NCBI GenBank assembly: GCA_964635845.1
Contig: CAZWNO010000064.1
Location: forward strand, 1-23,539
DNA from: SZUA-365 sp964635845
GTDB lineage: Bacteria > Bacteroidota > Ignavibacteria > SZUA-365
Direction of reading: 5' to 3'
Length of the DNA: 23,539 nucleotides
Below, piece after piece: positions 7,411-14,471 of this stretch. A model generated the notes under the pieces. It ran no database searches. It was given only the letters and a program-made list of their open reading frames with translations, and was not told the origin of the DNA. Positions within the stretch are counted from its first letter, which is position 1. Every line of letters begins with the position of its first letter. Both the position numbers and the translations under genes were made by a program.

Positions 7411-8021
7411 GAACCGCCATGCCGTTCATTCTTCTGCTGCTGCTGCCGCTCGGCGGCTGCACAAGCATATTCGACCTGCAGCACACGGGCGACACGATCG
7501 AACTCGCGTACGAGGGACACCCCATCGAGTGCGAGCTGCTCGCAGTCTCCGACAGCATGATGTATCTCATTCCGACCTCGGACCGCTGGGCGGGATTTCC
7601 CGTCGCGCGCGGCATGATCTACGCCGCGCCGCCGTACATATTCACGAGCGGGGAAGTGCAGGGATATGCGAACCGTGATTGGGTGCTCCCCTTCCTTCTC
7701 GGGCAGGCACTGCCGGTCGTGCTGCTCTCCGTCGAAGGCGGAGCATACTGGGGAGAGAGCGCATTCTTCACCTCTTTCGCTTTCTTCGGTCTCATTCCCT
7801 TCGTGGAGTACCTCATCCTCACAACATCAACCGACGAGGCGCCCGGTTTCGAACGACCGTTGACGATCGGGGAGATGCAGCTCTACCGTAAGTACGCGCG
7901 CTATCCGCAGGGATTGACCGCCGAGCAGCTCGAATTGCTCTTGAAGGTTCGAGAACAGAGTCAGCCGTATACTCTCCCGATTCTTCCCGGTCCCGTCGGT
8001 ACCCATCTCGACGCGCCGTAA
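7407..8021 (+). CDS. Small lipoprotein with two hydrophobic segments, 204 aa
   Basis: The product has a lipobox PLGGC (Cys18) after a Leu-rich signal. Residues about 25-75 form a small beta-rich region (TIELAYEGHPIECELLAVSD). Two hydrophobic segments follow (about 92-115 and 119-138) and then a short helical tail with an EQLELLLK helix. I do not recognise the family. The ATG overlaps the stop of the upstream lipoprotein gene (ATGA), so it depends on that transcript and probably works with that protein. An upstream in-frame extension to 7242 is a shadow of the preceding gene. Confidence 0.8.
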   Translation: MRTAMPFILLLLLPLGGCTSIFDLQHTGDTIELAYEGHPIECELLAVSDSMMYLIPTSDRWAGFPVARGMIYAAPPYIFTSGEVQGYANRDWVLPFLLGQALPVVLLSVEGGAYWGESAFFTSFAFFGLIPFVEYLILTTSTDEAPGFERPLTIGEMQLYRKYARYPQGLTAEQLELLLKVREQSQPYTLPILPGPVGTHLDAP

Positions 8022-8153
8022 GAAAATCTATTAATTCACAAAAACGCGAAGAAGAACACGAAAATTTTTTAAGATCGCGATCGATTCAGTTCGATTCGAT
8101 TTCAATAAGTTTTCGTGTCTTCTTTGTGTTTTCGTGCCTTCGTGGTTTTCTTC
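8020..8153. repeat. Long palindromic gene-end repeat (CACGAAG type)
   Basis: The left arm starts AAGAAAATCT within the TAA stop of the preceding lipoprotein gene. The right arm ends CTTCGTGGTTTTCTT at about 8153. The arms match over about 50 bp with mismatches. The element fills nearly the whole intergenic gap; the next start codon is 25 bp beyond it. Confidence 0.88.
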
Positions 8154-8178
8154 TCTCCCGGGAAGTATTTTAGCTGCC

Positions 8179-8640
8179 ATGATTGCGATACTCGCCGCGA
8201 TACTTGCACCGTATTTCATTGCCGGCTTCGTCGATTTCTGGATGAAGGAGCGGACGAAACGCCGGCTCTACCGCGCGGGGAAGGGATGGGCGGACATGCC
8301 CGCCTACCTGCTGCACGAACACGGCTGGCACTGGTACATCACGAGCATCTGGGTTGTGCTGCTCCTCGTACAGGTCATCGTACTCGACGGTCCATGGCAG
8401 ATCCTGCTCGGGGCACTGCTGTTCTATACCGAGGACCTCGCCTACTACGTCTTCACACGCATCGCCTACGGCGGCACGGAAGAGCGGAAATTCCTGCCGT
8501 CCCGCCTCCCCTGGCTGCACGGCAACATCGCCGCGTACCGCCGGCTCGTCGGTGACGATTATCCCCGCCGTAAATTCCTCATCGTCTACGCCGGGCAGTG
8601 GATCGTCTTCGCGACACTCTTCGCCATCTTCCGGCCATAA
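8179..8640 (+). CDS. Small integral membrane protein, 153 aa
   Basis: I do not recognise this family. The protein has a hydrophobic N-terminal segment (1-17), a basic loop (KERTKRRLYR), two central membrane segments (about 52-68 and 72-88) and a C-terminal one (about 135-150). A histidine/tryptophan-rich stretch (LLHEHGWHWYITS) precedes the second segment. The ATG at 8179 is used because a GTG at 8134 would place the start inside the right arm of the palindromic repeat. The ribosome site is weak (GGGAAG, 12 bp away). The stop codon touches the next palindrome. Confidence 0.7.
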   Translation: MIAILAAILAPYFIAGFVDFWMKERTKRRLYRAGKGWADMPAYLLHEHGWHWYITSIWVVLLLVQVIVLDGPWQILLGALLFYTEDLAYYVFTRIAYGGTEERKFLPSRLPWLHGNIAAYRRLVGDDYPRRKFLIVYAGQWIVFATLFAIFRP

Positions 8641-8775
8641 GAAAAAACCACGAAGGCACAACGGCACGAAGAAAGGCACGAAGATTTTATTGATGTCGCA
8701 CTTGATCGAATCATCAGCGACTCCAAAAAGTCTTCGTGCATCCTTCGTGTTTTGGTGTCTTCGTGGTTTTTCTTC
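8639..8775. repeat. Long palindromic gene-end repeat (CACGAAG type)
   Basis: The left arm AAGAAAAAACCACGAAGG starts within the TAA stop of the membrane protein gene. The right arm ends CTTCGTGGTTTTTCTTC at 8775. The arms pair over about 50 bp. The vapBC promoter begins 19 bp further on, so the element separates two transcription units. Confidence 0.9.
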
Positions 8776-8793
8776 AGGTCAGGAGGGAGGGGA

Positions 8794-8832
8794 TTGATTC
8801 ACACATGCGGATGTGTTACAATATGTGTAATC
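8794..8832 (+). promoter_or_regulatory. vapBC promoter and probable operator
   Basis: TTGATT (8794-8799), a 17-bp spacer and TACAAT (8817-8822) form a sigma-70-type promoter. The spacer holds the inverted repeat ACACAT/ATGTGT (8801-8806 and 8811-8816), and a third half-site, ATGTGTAATC, lies at 8823-8832. Overlap of these half-sites with the promoter is what is expected of an operator autoregulated by a VapB/VapBC complex. GGAG at 8836-8839 is the ribosome site. Confidence 0.65.
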
Positions 8833-8844
8833 ATTGGAGCCCCC

Positions 8845-9042
8845 ATGCCTACGAATCTCGCTCTCGACGACAGGCTGATTACGACCGCGCAGAAGCTCGG
8901 GAAGTATCGGACGAAGAAAGAAGCCGTCACGGCGGCCCTGGAATATTTCATTGCGCAGAAGCGGCGGATGGAACTGCTCCGCCTCTTCGGCACTATCGAT
9001 TTCGATAAAAGCTACGACTACAAGCGCGCGCGCAGAGGATGA
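8845..9042 (+). CDS. vapB: VapB-type antitoxin
   Basis: The 65-residue product matches the VapB antitoxin family (ribbon-helix-helix type): an N-terminal strand NLALDDRLI, helix LGKYRTKKEAVTAALEYF, and a C-terminal toxin-binding tail with the characteristic FGTIDFDKSYDYK. VapB neutralises VapC and represses the operon. The ATG at 8845 follows GGAG; the longer frame upstream would run through the palindromic repeat. The stop overlaps the toxin start as ATGA, the usual coupling for such pairs. Confidence 0.92.
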   Translation: MPTNLALDDRLITTAQKLGKYRTKKEAVTAALEYFIAQKRRMELLRLFGTIDFDKSYDYKRARRG

Positions 9043-9434
9043 AAGTGCTGATCGACACCTGCGTGTGGTCAGCCGTACTCCGTCGACACGATCCCGATCC
9101 CGCGATGACCGCCCGTGTTGGCGATCTGATAGCTGACGGACGTGCTGTACTCATCGGACCGATAATGCAGGAACTGCTCTCCGGCGTGCGCGATGCGAAA
9201 CAGTTCGCTTCGTTGAAAAAGCATCTCGCCCCCTTCGAGGACGTTCCCCTGCGACGGGATCACTTCGAAACCGCGGCGGAGTTCAGCAACACCTGCCGAT
9301 CACACGGGGTGCAGGGTTCGACCATCGACTTTCTCATCTGCGCCGTCGCGCACCTGGAGGGATTCCAGATCCTGACAGCGGACGGGGACTTCTCGCGCTT
9401 CGCACGCCATCTGCCCATCACCCTCCATAACTAG
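9039..9434 (+). CDS. vapC: VapC-type PIN-domain ribonuclease toxin
   Basis: The 131-residue product is a PIN-domain ribonuclease. The acidic active-site residues are visible: D6 (LIDTCVW), E45 (MQELLSG), D97 (STIDFLICA) and D115/D117 (TADGDF). The length is normal for VapC, and no residue is missing, so it should be active. Characterised VapC toxins cut tRNA or rRNA; the target here cannot be read from sequence. It is translated from the vapB transcript, overlapping by 4 bp with AGAGG just upstream. The TAG stop is directly followed by a palindromic repeat. Confidence 0.93.
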   Translation: MKVLIDTCVWSAVLRRHDPDPAMTARVGDLIADGRAVLIGPIMQELLSGVRDAKQFASLKKHLAPFEDVPLRRDHFETAAEFSNTCRSHGVQGSTIDFLICAVAHLEGFQILTADGDFSRFARHLPITLHN

Positions 9435-9574
9435 AAGAAAAAACCGCCAATACGCCAAGGGCGCGAAAAAGAGACGCGAAAGGTTTTTGATACGCACTCG
9501 ATCGAGTGAGGTGCAGTATCTGAAAGCTTTCGCGTCTCTTCTTCGCGTCTTTCGCGAATTCGCGGTTTTTTCTT
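9435..9574. repeat. Long palindromic repeat between convergent stop codons (CGCGAAA type)
   Basis: This is one of the best paired copies. The left arm AAGAAAAAACCGCC starts one base after the vapC TAG. The right arm ends CGCGGTTTTTTCTT at 9574, inside the TAA of the convergent minus-strand gene. Arms pair over about 55 bp, with the small palindrome ACTCGATCGAGT in the loop. It would give a strong stem next to a T-run for transcripts arriving from either side. Confidence 0.93.
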
Positions 9575-10867
9575 ACCGGTTGAGGATGAAGGGACGGACG
9601 CTTTGCTCGCCTTTGTCGGTGGTGACGGCGAGCAGGTAGTAGCCGTTGGGGATGCCCTCGAAGGAGACCGCGTCCTTCCAGTTTCCTGATCCGCGCGGCT
9701 CGGTCACGACGATGTCGCGCATACGCGTGCCCGTGATATCGTACACCGATACCGCGACGCGGCGCTCTTCGGTAAGCGTGTACTCGACCATGGCGTGATC
9801 GGAAGTCGCGGGATTGGGATGCACCTTCGTTCCGATGAGCGCGATGGGCCGCGGAGGCAGTGAGACATCGTCGCTCGACGGCGCAATCCCTCGGGACCTC
9901 TCGACCGAACGACGCACATCCGCCGGCAGGGCCTTGAGAAATTCCTCGTTGGGTTCGAACCAGTAAAGGTAGTAGTACTCACCCGTGTCCATGACGGATC
10001 TCGTGGCTGGACCGGCACTCCACACGCGAACGGCGACGAGTTCCTTCCCCGTGTACTTGCCACTGCCGACATCAGGGTCTCTTTCCCCTTCTTCCTTGCT
10101 TGTCCAACGCATGAATCTTTGTCCGCGAGAGTTGGTCACAAGTACAGGCGCGCAGTACGTGCCGTCACCGAGACCATCACTCGCTGTCGGATCCGCATCG
10201 GACTTCGCTTTACGGATACTATCGGGATGAGTCAACGTCAAGGTATATGTGACATATCCGGAATCCGGATGTTCCTTCATGCTCTCGGAGATGATCCAGG
10301 ATTTCGGATTCGTTTGTGGATGCCGGATCTGCACCGTACCATCTGGTCCGATACTCAGTCCGATACGCTGTAACGCCATGGAATCGAGCGTCAGGACCTT
10401 GCTCGCTTCGATCTGTTCGTGTGTCCATGCCGCGAACAGCGCATTGCGCCTCGCATTCTCGAGCGAGTCGTCAACACCAGTCCGCGAGACTGCGGCGGGA
10501 ACATACATGTGTGGCCGTGAAGGCATATTTTCCGGCGAATCGGTGCGAGAATCCTGCGATGCCNNNNNNNNNNCGGCCCGGATTCCTGATGACGCGTGGA
10601 TGCTCTGTCGGTTTGCCGGGTGGTTGGACGCAGCGGAGCATCCTGGAACAACCCGAGGAGAAGGCAAAGAATCGTAAGTACCGCCATGAGACCTCCCGTG
10701 ACAATGATGAGGCGTGAAGAAATCCGTGGTTTCGTGGCGTACGGTCCGGTTTGTCCGCGCAGGCGATTGAGAAGGAAGGCGCGAGTGTTCTCGACGGAAA
10801 CGATGGGCGCGGCCTCGCGTGCGCGCCGGAGAAGAACATCGAGCCGCTGTTGCGTGTCACTCATCAT
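9573..10867 (-). CDS. Putative anti-sigma membrane protein with T9SS-type C-terminal domain (interrupted by gap)
   Basis: Two frames, separated by the 10-N gap at 10564-10573, are read as one gene. The first (from 10867) has a cytoplasmic helix region (LLRRAREAAPIVSVENTRAF) and one membrane helix (about residues 53-74, IIVTGGLMAVLTILCLLLG). The second carries an extracytoplasmic region with EYYYLYWFEP and a C-terminal immunoglobulin-like T9SS-type sorting domain (VHPNPATSDH, NGYYLLAV, ending PFILNR). The frames differ, so the true gap is not 10 bases modulo 3, or there is a real frameshift. The ATG overlaps the ECF sigma gene stop (ATGATGA), hence the anti-sigma inference. No zinc-type HxxxCxxC motif is seen. 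A second ATG (at 10864) is equally possible. Confidence 0.7.
10564..10573. other. Assembly gap, 10 N
   Basis: A run of 10 N lies inside the putative anti-sigma gene, shortly after its membrane helix. The reading frame differs on the two sides. Confidence 0.95.
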
Positions 10868-11445
10868 TCCGCCTCGATCTCGATGGACTCAATGGTGCCT
10901 TCCCTCCGCTCCTGCGCTGTTGCTTCGCCACGTTCATTCAATTGCGCCGCCAGCCTCTGACGCGCCCGTGCGATACGGGATTTCACGCCCGACAGGGAGC
11001 CGCCCTGCAACTCGCGGATTTCCTCGAGACGAAGTCCCGCCAGCTCGAACAGCGCCAGGGCCTCGCGCTGCCGGGCCGGCAGCCGCGCGATGCATTCGTG
11101 CAGCAGGCGAAGGTCGGGCTGCACGTCCGGCGCCGCGTCGGCATCGACGGCGAGATCCTCGTGCTTCTCCTCCAGGCGGAGGAAGAGGCGGCCCCACCTG
11201 CCCGTGCGCCAGAACAGCCGGCGGGCGATGGCGATGAGAAAGAACAGGAACGAAGCCGGATTGCGGAGTGTCTCGAAGCGCTCGAGCGCGACGAGCAGCG
11301 TTTCGGCGACGATGTCCCGCGCCTGTTCGCTGTCCCGCGTGATCGCGCGCACATAGCGCACGAAGGCGCCGTGGTGCAGATCCAGAAGAGCGAGAAACTC
11401 ATCCTGCTGCGCTTTCGACAGCGGTTCCGGAACGGTTTGGGACAT
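10864..11445 (-). CDS. ECF-family RNA polymerase sigma factor
   Basis: The 193-residue product has sigma region 2 at about residues 20-80 (HHGAFVRYVRAITRDSEQARDIV, then RNPASFLFFLIAIARRLFW) and region 4 at about 110-170 (LPARQREALALFELAGLRLEEI, then SGVKSRIARARQRL), with nothing between but an acidic linker. This two-domain form is the extracytoplasmic-function type that redirects RNA polymerase to envelope or stress genes. The tail after region 4 is Glu-rich. The stop overlaps the start of the membrane protein downstream, its likely regulator. The ribosome site is weak (AGGATC about 12 bp upstream). Confidence 0.92.
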   Translation of the reverse strand: MSQTVPEPLSKAQQDEFLALLDLHHGAFVRYVRAITRDSEQARDIVAETLLVALERFETLRNPASFLFFLIAIARRLFWRTGRWGRLFLRLEEKHEDLAVDADAAPDVQPDLRLLHECIARLPARQREALALFELAGLRLEEIRELQGGSLSGVKSRIARARQRLAAQLNERGEATAQERREGTIESIEIEAE

Positions 11446-11526
11446 CAGGCGATCGCGATCCTGTGCAGTTCAGAAGACCGTACAATGTAAAAGAGCCGCC
11501 ACTCCTGAAAAAGTCGCACCCACATC

Positions 11527-11657
11527 AAGAAAAACACGAAAAAGAGAAAGACACGAAAAAGAGACGCGAAAGAATTTTGACAACGCTACGAATGTGCTCT
11601 CGAGCGCTTCAACAATCTTTCGCGTCTATTTTGCGTTTTTGGCGATTTCGCGGTTCC
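11527..11657. repeat. Long palindromic gene-end repeat (CGCGAAA type)
   Basis: The left arm starts AAGAAAAACACGAAAAAGAG at 11527 and the right arm ends TTTCGCGGTTCC at about 11657. Read on the minus strand, the element begins 3 bases after the TAG stop of the SIMPL-domain gene and precedes the ECF sigma gene. The arm nearest the stop has lost its T-run (GGTTCC instead of GGTTTTTT). Confidence 0.85.
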
Positions 11658-11660
11658 GTC

Positions 11661-12416
11661 CTATTTCAGTTCGAAGTCGACCGAGACGTTGGCGCGGATG
11701 CCGATCTGTCCGAGCGCGACGCTGCCTTCGGCCGCCGACGCGGAGCCGCCGGCGTCTTCCATGACATTCTGGGACATGCCGCGTCCGCGGGAGGAATATC
11801 CCCAGTAGCCCCATGAACCGGCGTACCACGGTGAGCCGTAGGAATTCTCCTGCACCCGCAGCGGCCTGCCGATGCCTGCCCCCAGCGCCGCCGCCATCTT
11901 CTCCGCCTTCTCCTGCGCCGCCTTCAACGCCATCTCGCGCGCCCGTTCCTTGTGCTTCTTCAATTCGCTCGTCTGAAAGTCGATGCCGTGGATATAATTG
12001 ACGCCCTTGTCCAGCAGCCGGGTCACGATGTCCTCGACGCGCGCGGGATCGCCGAGCGTGACAGTGAAACTGTTCCGCACGAAGAAGCCGAGGAATCCCT
12101 CCTTCCTGTATTCCTCCTTCCACCGTGGTTCAATGGAGAGATTGTCGGTCTGAATATCCTTCTCCGGCACTCCCGCCTCCCTCAGCATGGAGATGCAGCG
12201 GCGCAATCCTTCACGGTTCGACTCCTTGGCCCGTTCGACATCCTCATTCCAGGTCTCAATGCCGCCGGTGATGACGATGCGGTCGGGCACGACGTTGACC
12301 AGCGCCTCACCCGTGACGGAGATGACCGGCCGGTCCGGGTATTCGCGTGAAGACTGTCCCTGCACGAGCAGCATTGGGCAAAGAAGTACGGCGAGGAAGA
12401 ACATGAAGGACTTCAT
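11661..12416 (-). CDS. SIMPL (DUF541) domain exported protein
   Basis: The 251-residue product has a signal peptide (cleavage near VQGQ, residue 21) and then the SIMPL/DUF541 fold: PVISVTGEALVNVVPDRIVI at about 30-50, KDIQTDNLSIEP and the helical segment ALKAAQEKAEKMAAALG. A Gly/Tyr/Trp/Ser-rich insert (SPWYAGSWGYWGYSSRG) precedes the last strands, which end VSVDFELK. SIMPL proteins include the periplasmic stress protein YggE; the biochemical function is poorly defined. The ATG at 12416 has CGGAG about 6 bp upstream. The gene stands alone between two palindromes. Confidence 0.88.
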   Translation of the reverse strand: MKSFMFFLAVLLCPMLLVQGQSSREYPDRPVISVTGEALVNVVPDRIVITGGIETWNEDVERAKESNREGLRRCISMLREAGVPEKDIQTDNLSIEPRWKEEYRKEGFLGFFVRNSFTVTLGDPARVEDIVTRLLDKGVNYIHGIDFQTSELKKHKERAREMALKAAQEKAEKMAAALGAGIGRPLRVQENSYGSPWYAGSWGYWGYSSRGRGMSQNVMEDAGGSASAAEGSVALGQIGIRANVSVDFELK

Positions 12417-12480
12417 AACGGCTCCGAAATGAATATGCGATATCCGGATACTTACGAAATTCCCCTCGCATTTACGATGC

Positions 12481-12656
12481 CAAAGGAAAACCGCGAAAAC
12501 GGAAAAGCGCGAAGAAGAGACGCGAAAATATATTAAAGCACTCGAGAGATCATCAGGAGTGTCCTAATAATAACTTTCGCGTTTCTTTTTCGTGTCTTTT
12601 GCGTTTTCGCGGTTTTTTCTTTTTGGTGTCTTTTGCGTTTTCGCGGTTTTTTTCTT
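12481..12656. repeat. Palindromic gene-end repeat with 34-bp duplication in one arm
   Basis: The left arm (from 12481) reads AAAGGAAAACCGCGAAAACG and so on. The right arm runs from about 12571 to 12656. Within it GTGTCTTTTGCGTTTTCGCG occurs twice, at 12592 and 12626, a tandem duplication of 34 bp. Each copy keeps a CGCGGTTTTTT end, so the arm carries two T-runs. On the minus strand it begins about 9 bases after the stop of the serine hydrolase gene. Confidence 0.88.
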
Positions 12657-12664
12657 CCGGCGAG

Positions 12665-14395
12665 TCAGGGGGCGATGCGTTTGGCCGGCATGTCGCGTCC
12701 GCCCTGGTGGAGGACGAGACTCTCGACCGCACTACTTGCACCGCGCACGAAGGTGATCTGCGCGTCGACGACCTTCAGGTAGAACTTCGTGTCGCTGGAG
12801 GGAAAGATCGGAAAGCGTTCCTGGTCGGTGGCCTGCTCGTAGAGCTGCGTGCCTTCACGCGTGATCGTGAGGGAGAAACCCGGGACCAGTTCGTAGATGC
12901 CGACATACTCTTCCAGCACTGCTTCGTCGACGGTCACGGTTTTGTCTTCAACGGTGACGCCGAGCTTCGCGAGCATCTGCTTCGAGTTCGTGCTCCCGGG
13001 ATTCAGTTCGAGCGCCTTTCGGTAATATGCGATGGCCTTATCCTTTTCTCCCGCCTGCATGTGCGCCTCGCCCATGCTGTCCCATGTGTTGAAGGCGTCG
13101 GGGTACATCTCGATGTTCAGCGCAAGCAGCTGTTTTGCGATGTCGATCTCGCCGCGGTTGAGGTAGACGTACCCGAGTTCGTTGAGCTGCTGTTCGCTGA
13201 AATCGTATGCGTCGGGTTGTTTCGTTTTCAGTTCGTGGTAGTGTTCCACCGCGGCATTGATTCCGTCGCGCTCGATCAGCGATGCCATCTCGTCGGCGAT
13301 GGGCATGCGCGGTTCGGGCACGTCGAGACCGTGAAGTAATCGGAAGGCGGCATCGGCGACGACTCCCGAATTCGCCGTCGTGTTGTCCAGCGTGACAATC
13401 GTGTACTCGCTGTCGGGCAGATACCACAGCTGCGACGTGAAACCGTTGATGCCGCCCGAATGACGGATGACGCGCACGCTGTCCACGCCCGCCGGCAGGT
13501 TCATGATCTGGAGACCGTAACCGTAGTTATCCATGAACGGCGTGATCATGCGCCGCAAGGTTTCCGCATTCCTGAACACCTGTCCCGCGTGCAGCGCACG
13601 CGTCCATTTCATCAGGTCGGCCGTGTTGGAATAGAGCATGCCGGCGGCGTAGGGCTGATTCGAATCGAGGAACGGTGCGCGCTGGTAGCCGCCCGGAATC
13701 CGCTGATACCCGTCCGCCATGCGCGGGATGACGGACTCGTTGTGATCGTAGCCGGTGTTCTCCAGTCCCAGCGGATCGAGGATGCGCTCGCGCAGCGCGA
13801 CGTCATAGGGTTTGCCTGTTACATGCGCGATGACGATGCCGAGAATGAAGTAGCCCGAATTGTTGTAGCGCCAGCGCGTCCCGGGTTCGAATTCGAGCGG
13901 CAGGCTGGAAAAAACTGTGAGGAGGGAATCCGGATCGGCATGCCGGCGCATCGAATTGGTCCCGAAATCGGGCAGATCCGTGTAGCTCGGAATGCCGGAT
14001 GTGTGCGTGAGCAGGTGATGGATCGTCACCCTGTCGGCCTGCGCCTTGGGATAGTCCGGCAGGTAGCGGCTGAGCGGTGCGTCAAGTTCTATTTTCCCAT
14101 CCTCGACGAGCTGCAGGATGAGCGCGGCAGTGAACTGCTTCGTGACGGAGCCAATGCGGAAGCGCGTGTCCGGAGTGTTCGCAAGATCCCACTCCATCAC
14201 CGCCTTGCCGACGGCGCCGCGGTAGAGCACCTCGTCCCCCCGGGCGACGAGCACCGTTCCGTTGAACACCCTCGCCTTATTGTATTTCGCGAGCAGCGCA
14301 TCCATTCCCTCCAATCCCTTCTGCGCGCTGCCGGTTGCCGTGATTCCGACGAGCAGCGCTACAACCATCAATCCCTGCACAATACGACGACACAT
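12665..14395 (-). CDS. Serine beta-lactamase-like hydrolase with TPR region
   Basis: The 576-residue product is exported (signal to about residue 25, ending GSAQ). Residues 30-370 are a class C beta-lactamase/D-aminopeptidase-type domain with the catalytic motif SVTK (S83, K86), YNN (Y177) and HSGG (H312) in the expected order. Residues about 395-470 are two to three tetratricopeptide-like repeats (LNELGYVYLNRGEIDIAKQL, then WDSMGEAHMQAGEKDKAIAY). The last ~90 residues resemble the beta-rich tail (DUF3471-like) seen on such hydrolases. The family contains esterases and peptidases; true beta-lactamase activity is not implied. The start at 14395 has GGAGG 6 bp upstream; the ATG at 14413 would put that ribosome site inside the gene. 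Confidence 0.9.
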   Translation of the reverse strand: MCRRIVQGLMVVALLVGITATGSAQKGLEGMDALLAKYNKARVFNGTVLVARGDEVLYRGAVGKAVMEWDLANTPDTRFRIGSVTKQFTAALILQLVEDGKIELDAPLSRYLPDYPKAQADRVTIHHLLTHTSGIPSYTDLPDFGTNSMRRHADPDSLLTVFSSLPLEFEPGTRWRYNNSGYFILGIVIAHVTGKPYDVALRERILDPLGLENTGYDHNESVIPRMADGYQRIPGGYQRAPFLDSNQPYAAGMLYSNTADLMKWTRALHAGQVFRNAETLRRMITPFMDNYGYGLQIMNLPAGVDSVRVIRHSGGINGFTSQLWYLPDSEYTIVTLDNTTANSGVVADAAFRLLHGLDVPEPRMPIADEMASLIERDGINAAVEHYHELKTKQPDAYDFSEQQLNELGYVYLNRGEIDIAKQLLALNIEMYPDAFNTWDSMGEAHMQAGEKDKAIAYYRKALELNPGSTNSKQMLAKLGVTVEDKTVTVDEAVLEEYVGIYELVPGFSLTITREGTQLYEQATDQERFPIFPSSDTKFYLKVVDAQITFVRGASSAVESLVLHQGGRDMPAKRIAP

Positions 14396-14417
14396 GCGAA
14401 CCTCCGGATACATTCCG

Positions 14418-14471
14418 TAAAAAAGTTTTCGTGCTCTTTTTTCGCGCCTTCGTGCCTTCGCGGTTTTTTCC
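14418..14471. repeat. Single-arm remnant of the palindromic gene-end repeat
   Basis: Only the right arm of the family is present (GTTTTCGTGCTCTTTTTTCG to CTTCGCGGTTTTTTC), with no complementary left arm within the gap. On the minus strand it begins directly after the TGA of ybaK, and it ends just before the leader of the serine hydrolase gene. It is the only half-element seen here. Confidence 0.8.

Noticed and set aside
8134..8178. GTG start extending the small membrane protein by 15 residues
   Set aside because: It would begin inside the right arm of the repeat; the ATG at 8179 opens directly on the hydrophobic segment.
8031..8219. 62-codon minus-strand frame with charged Lys/Glu/Thr/Arg peptide
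   Set aside because: It is a translation of the palindromic repeat arms; similar peptides arise from the other copies.
10596..11237. 213-codon plus-strand frame opposite the sigma factor region
   Set aside because: Arg/Pro/Ala-rich shadow composition; the minus strand has clear sigma regions 2 and 4.
4356..14471. Interpretation of the palindromes as insertion sequences or MITEs
   Set aside because: No transposase, no target-site duplications that I could see, and consistent placement at stop codons; transposition is not excluded but is not supported.
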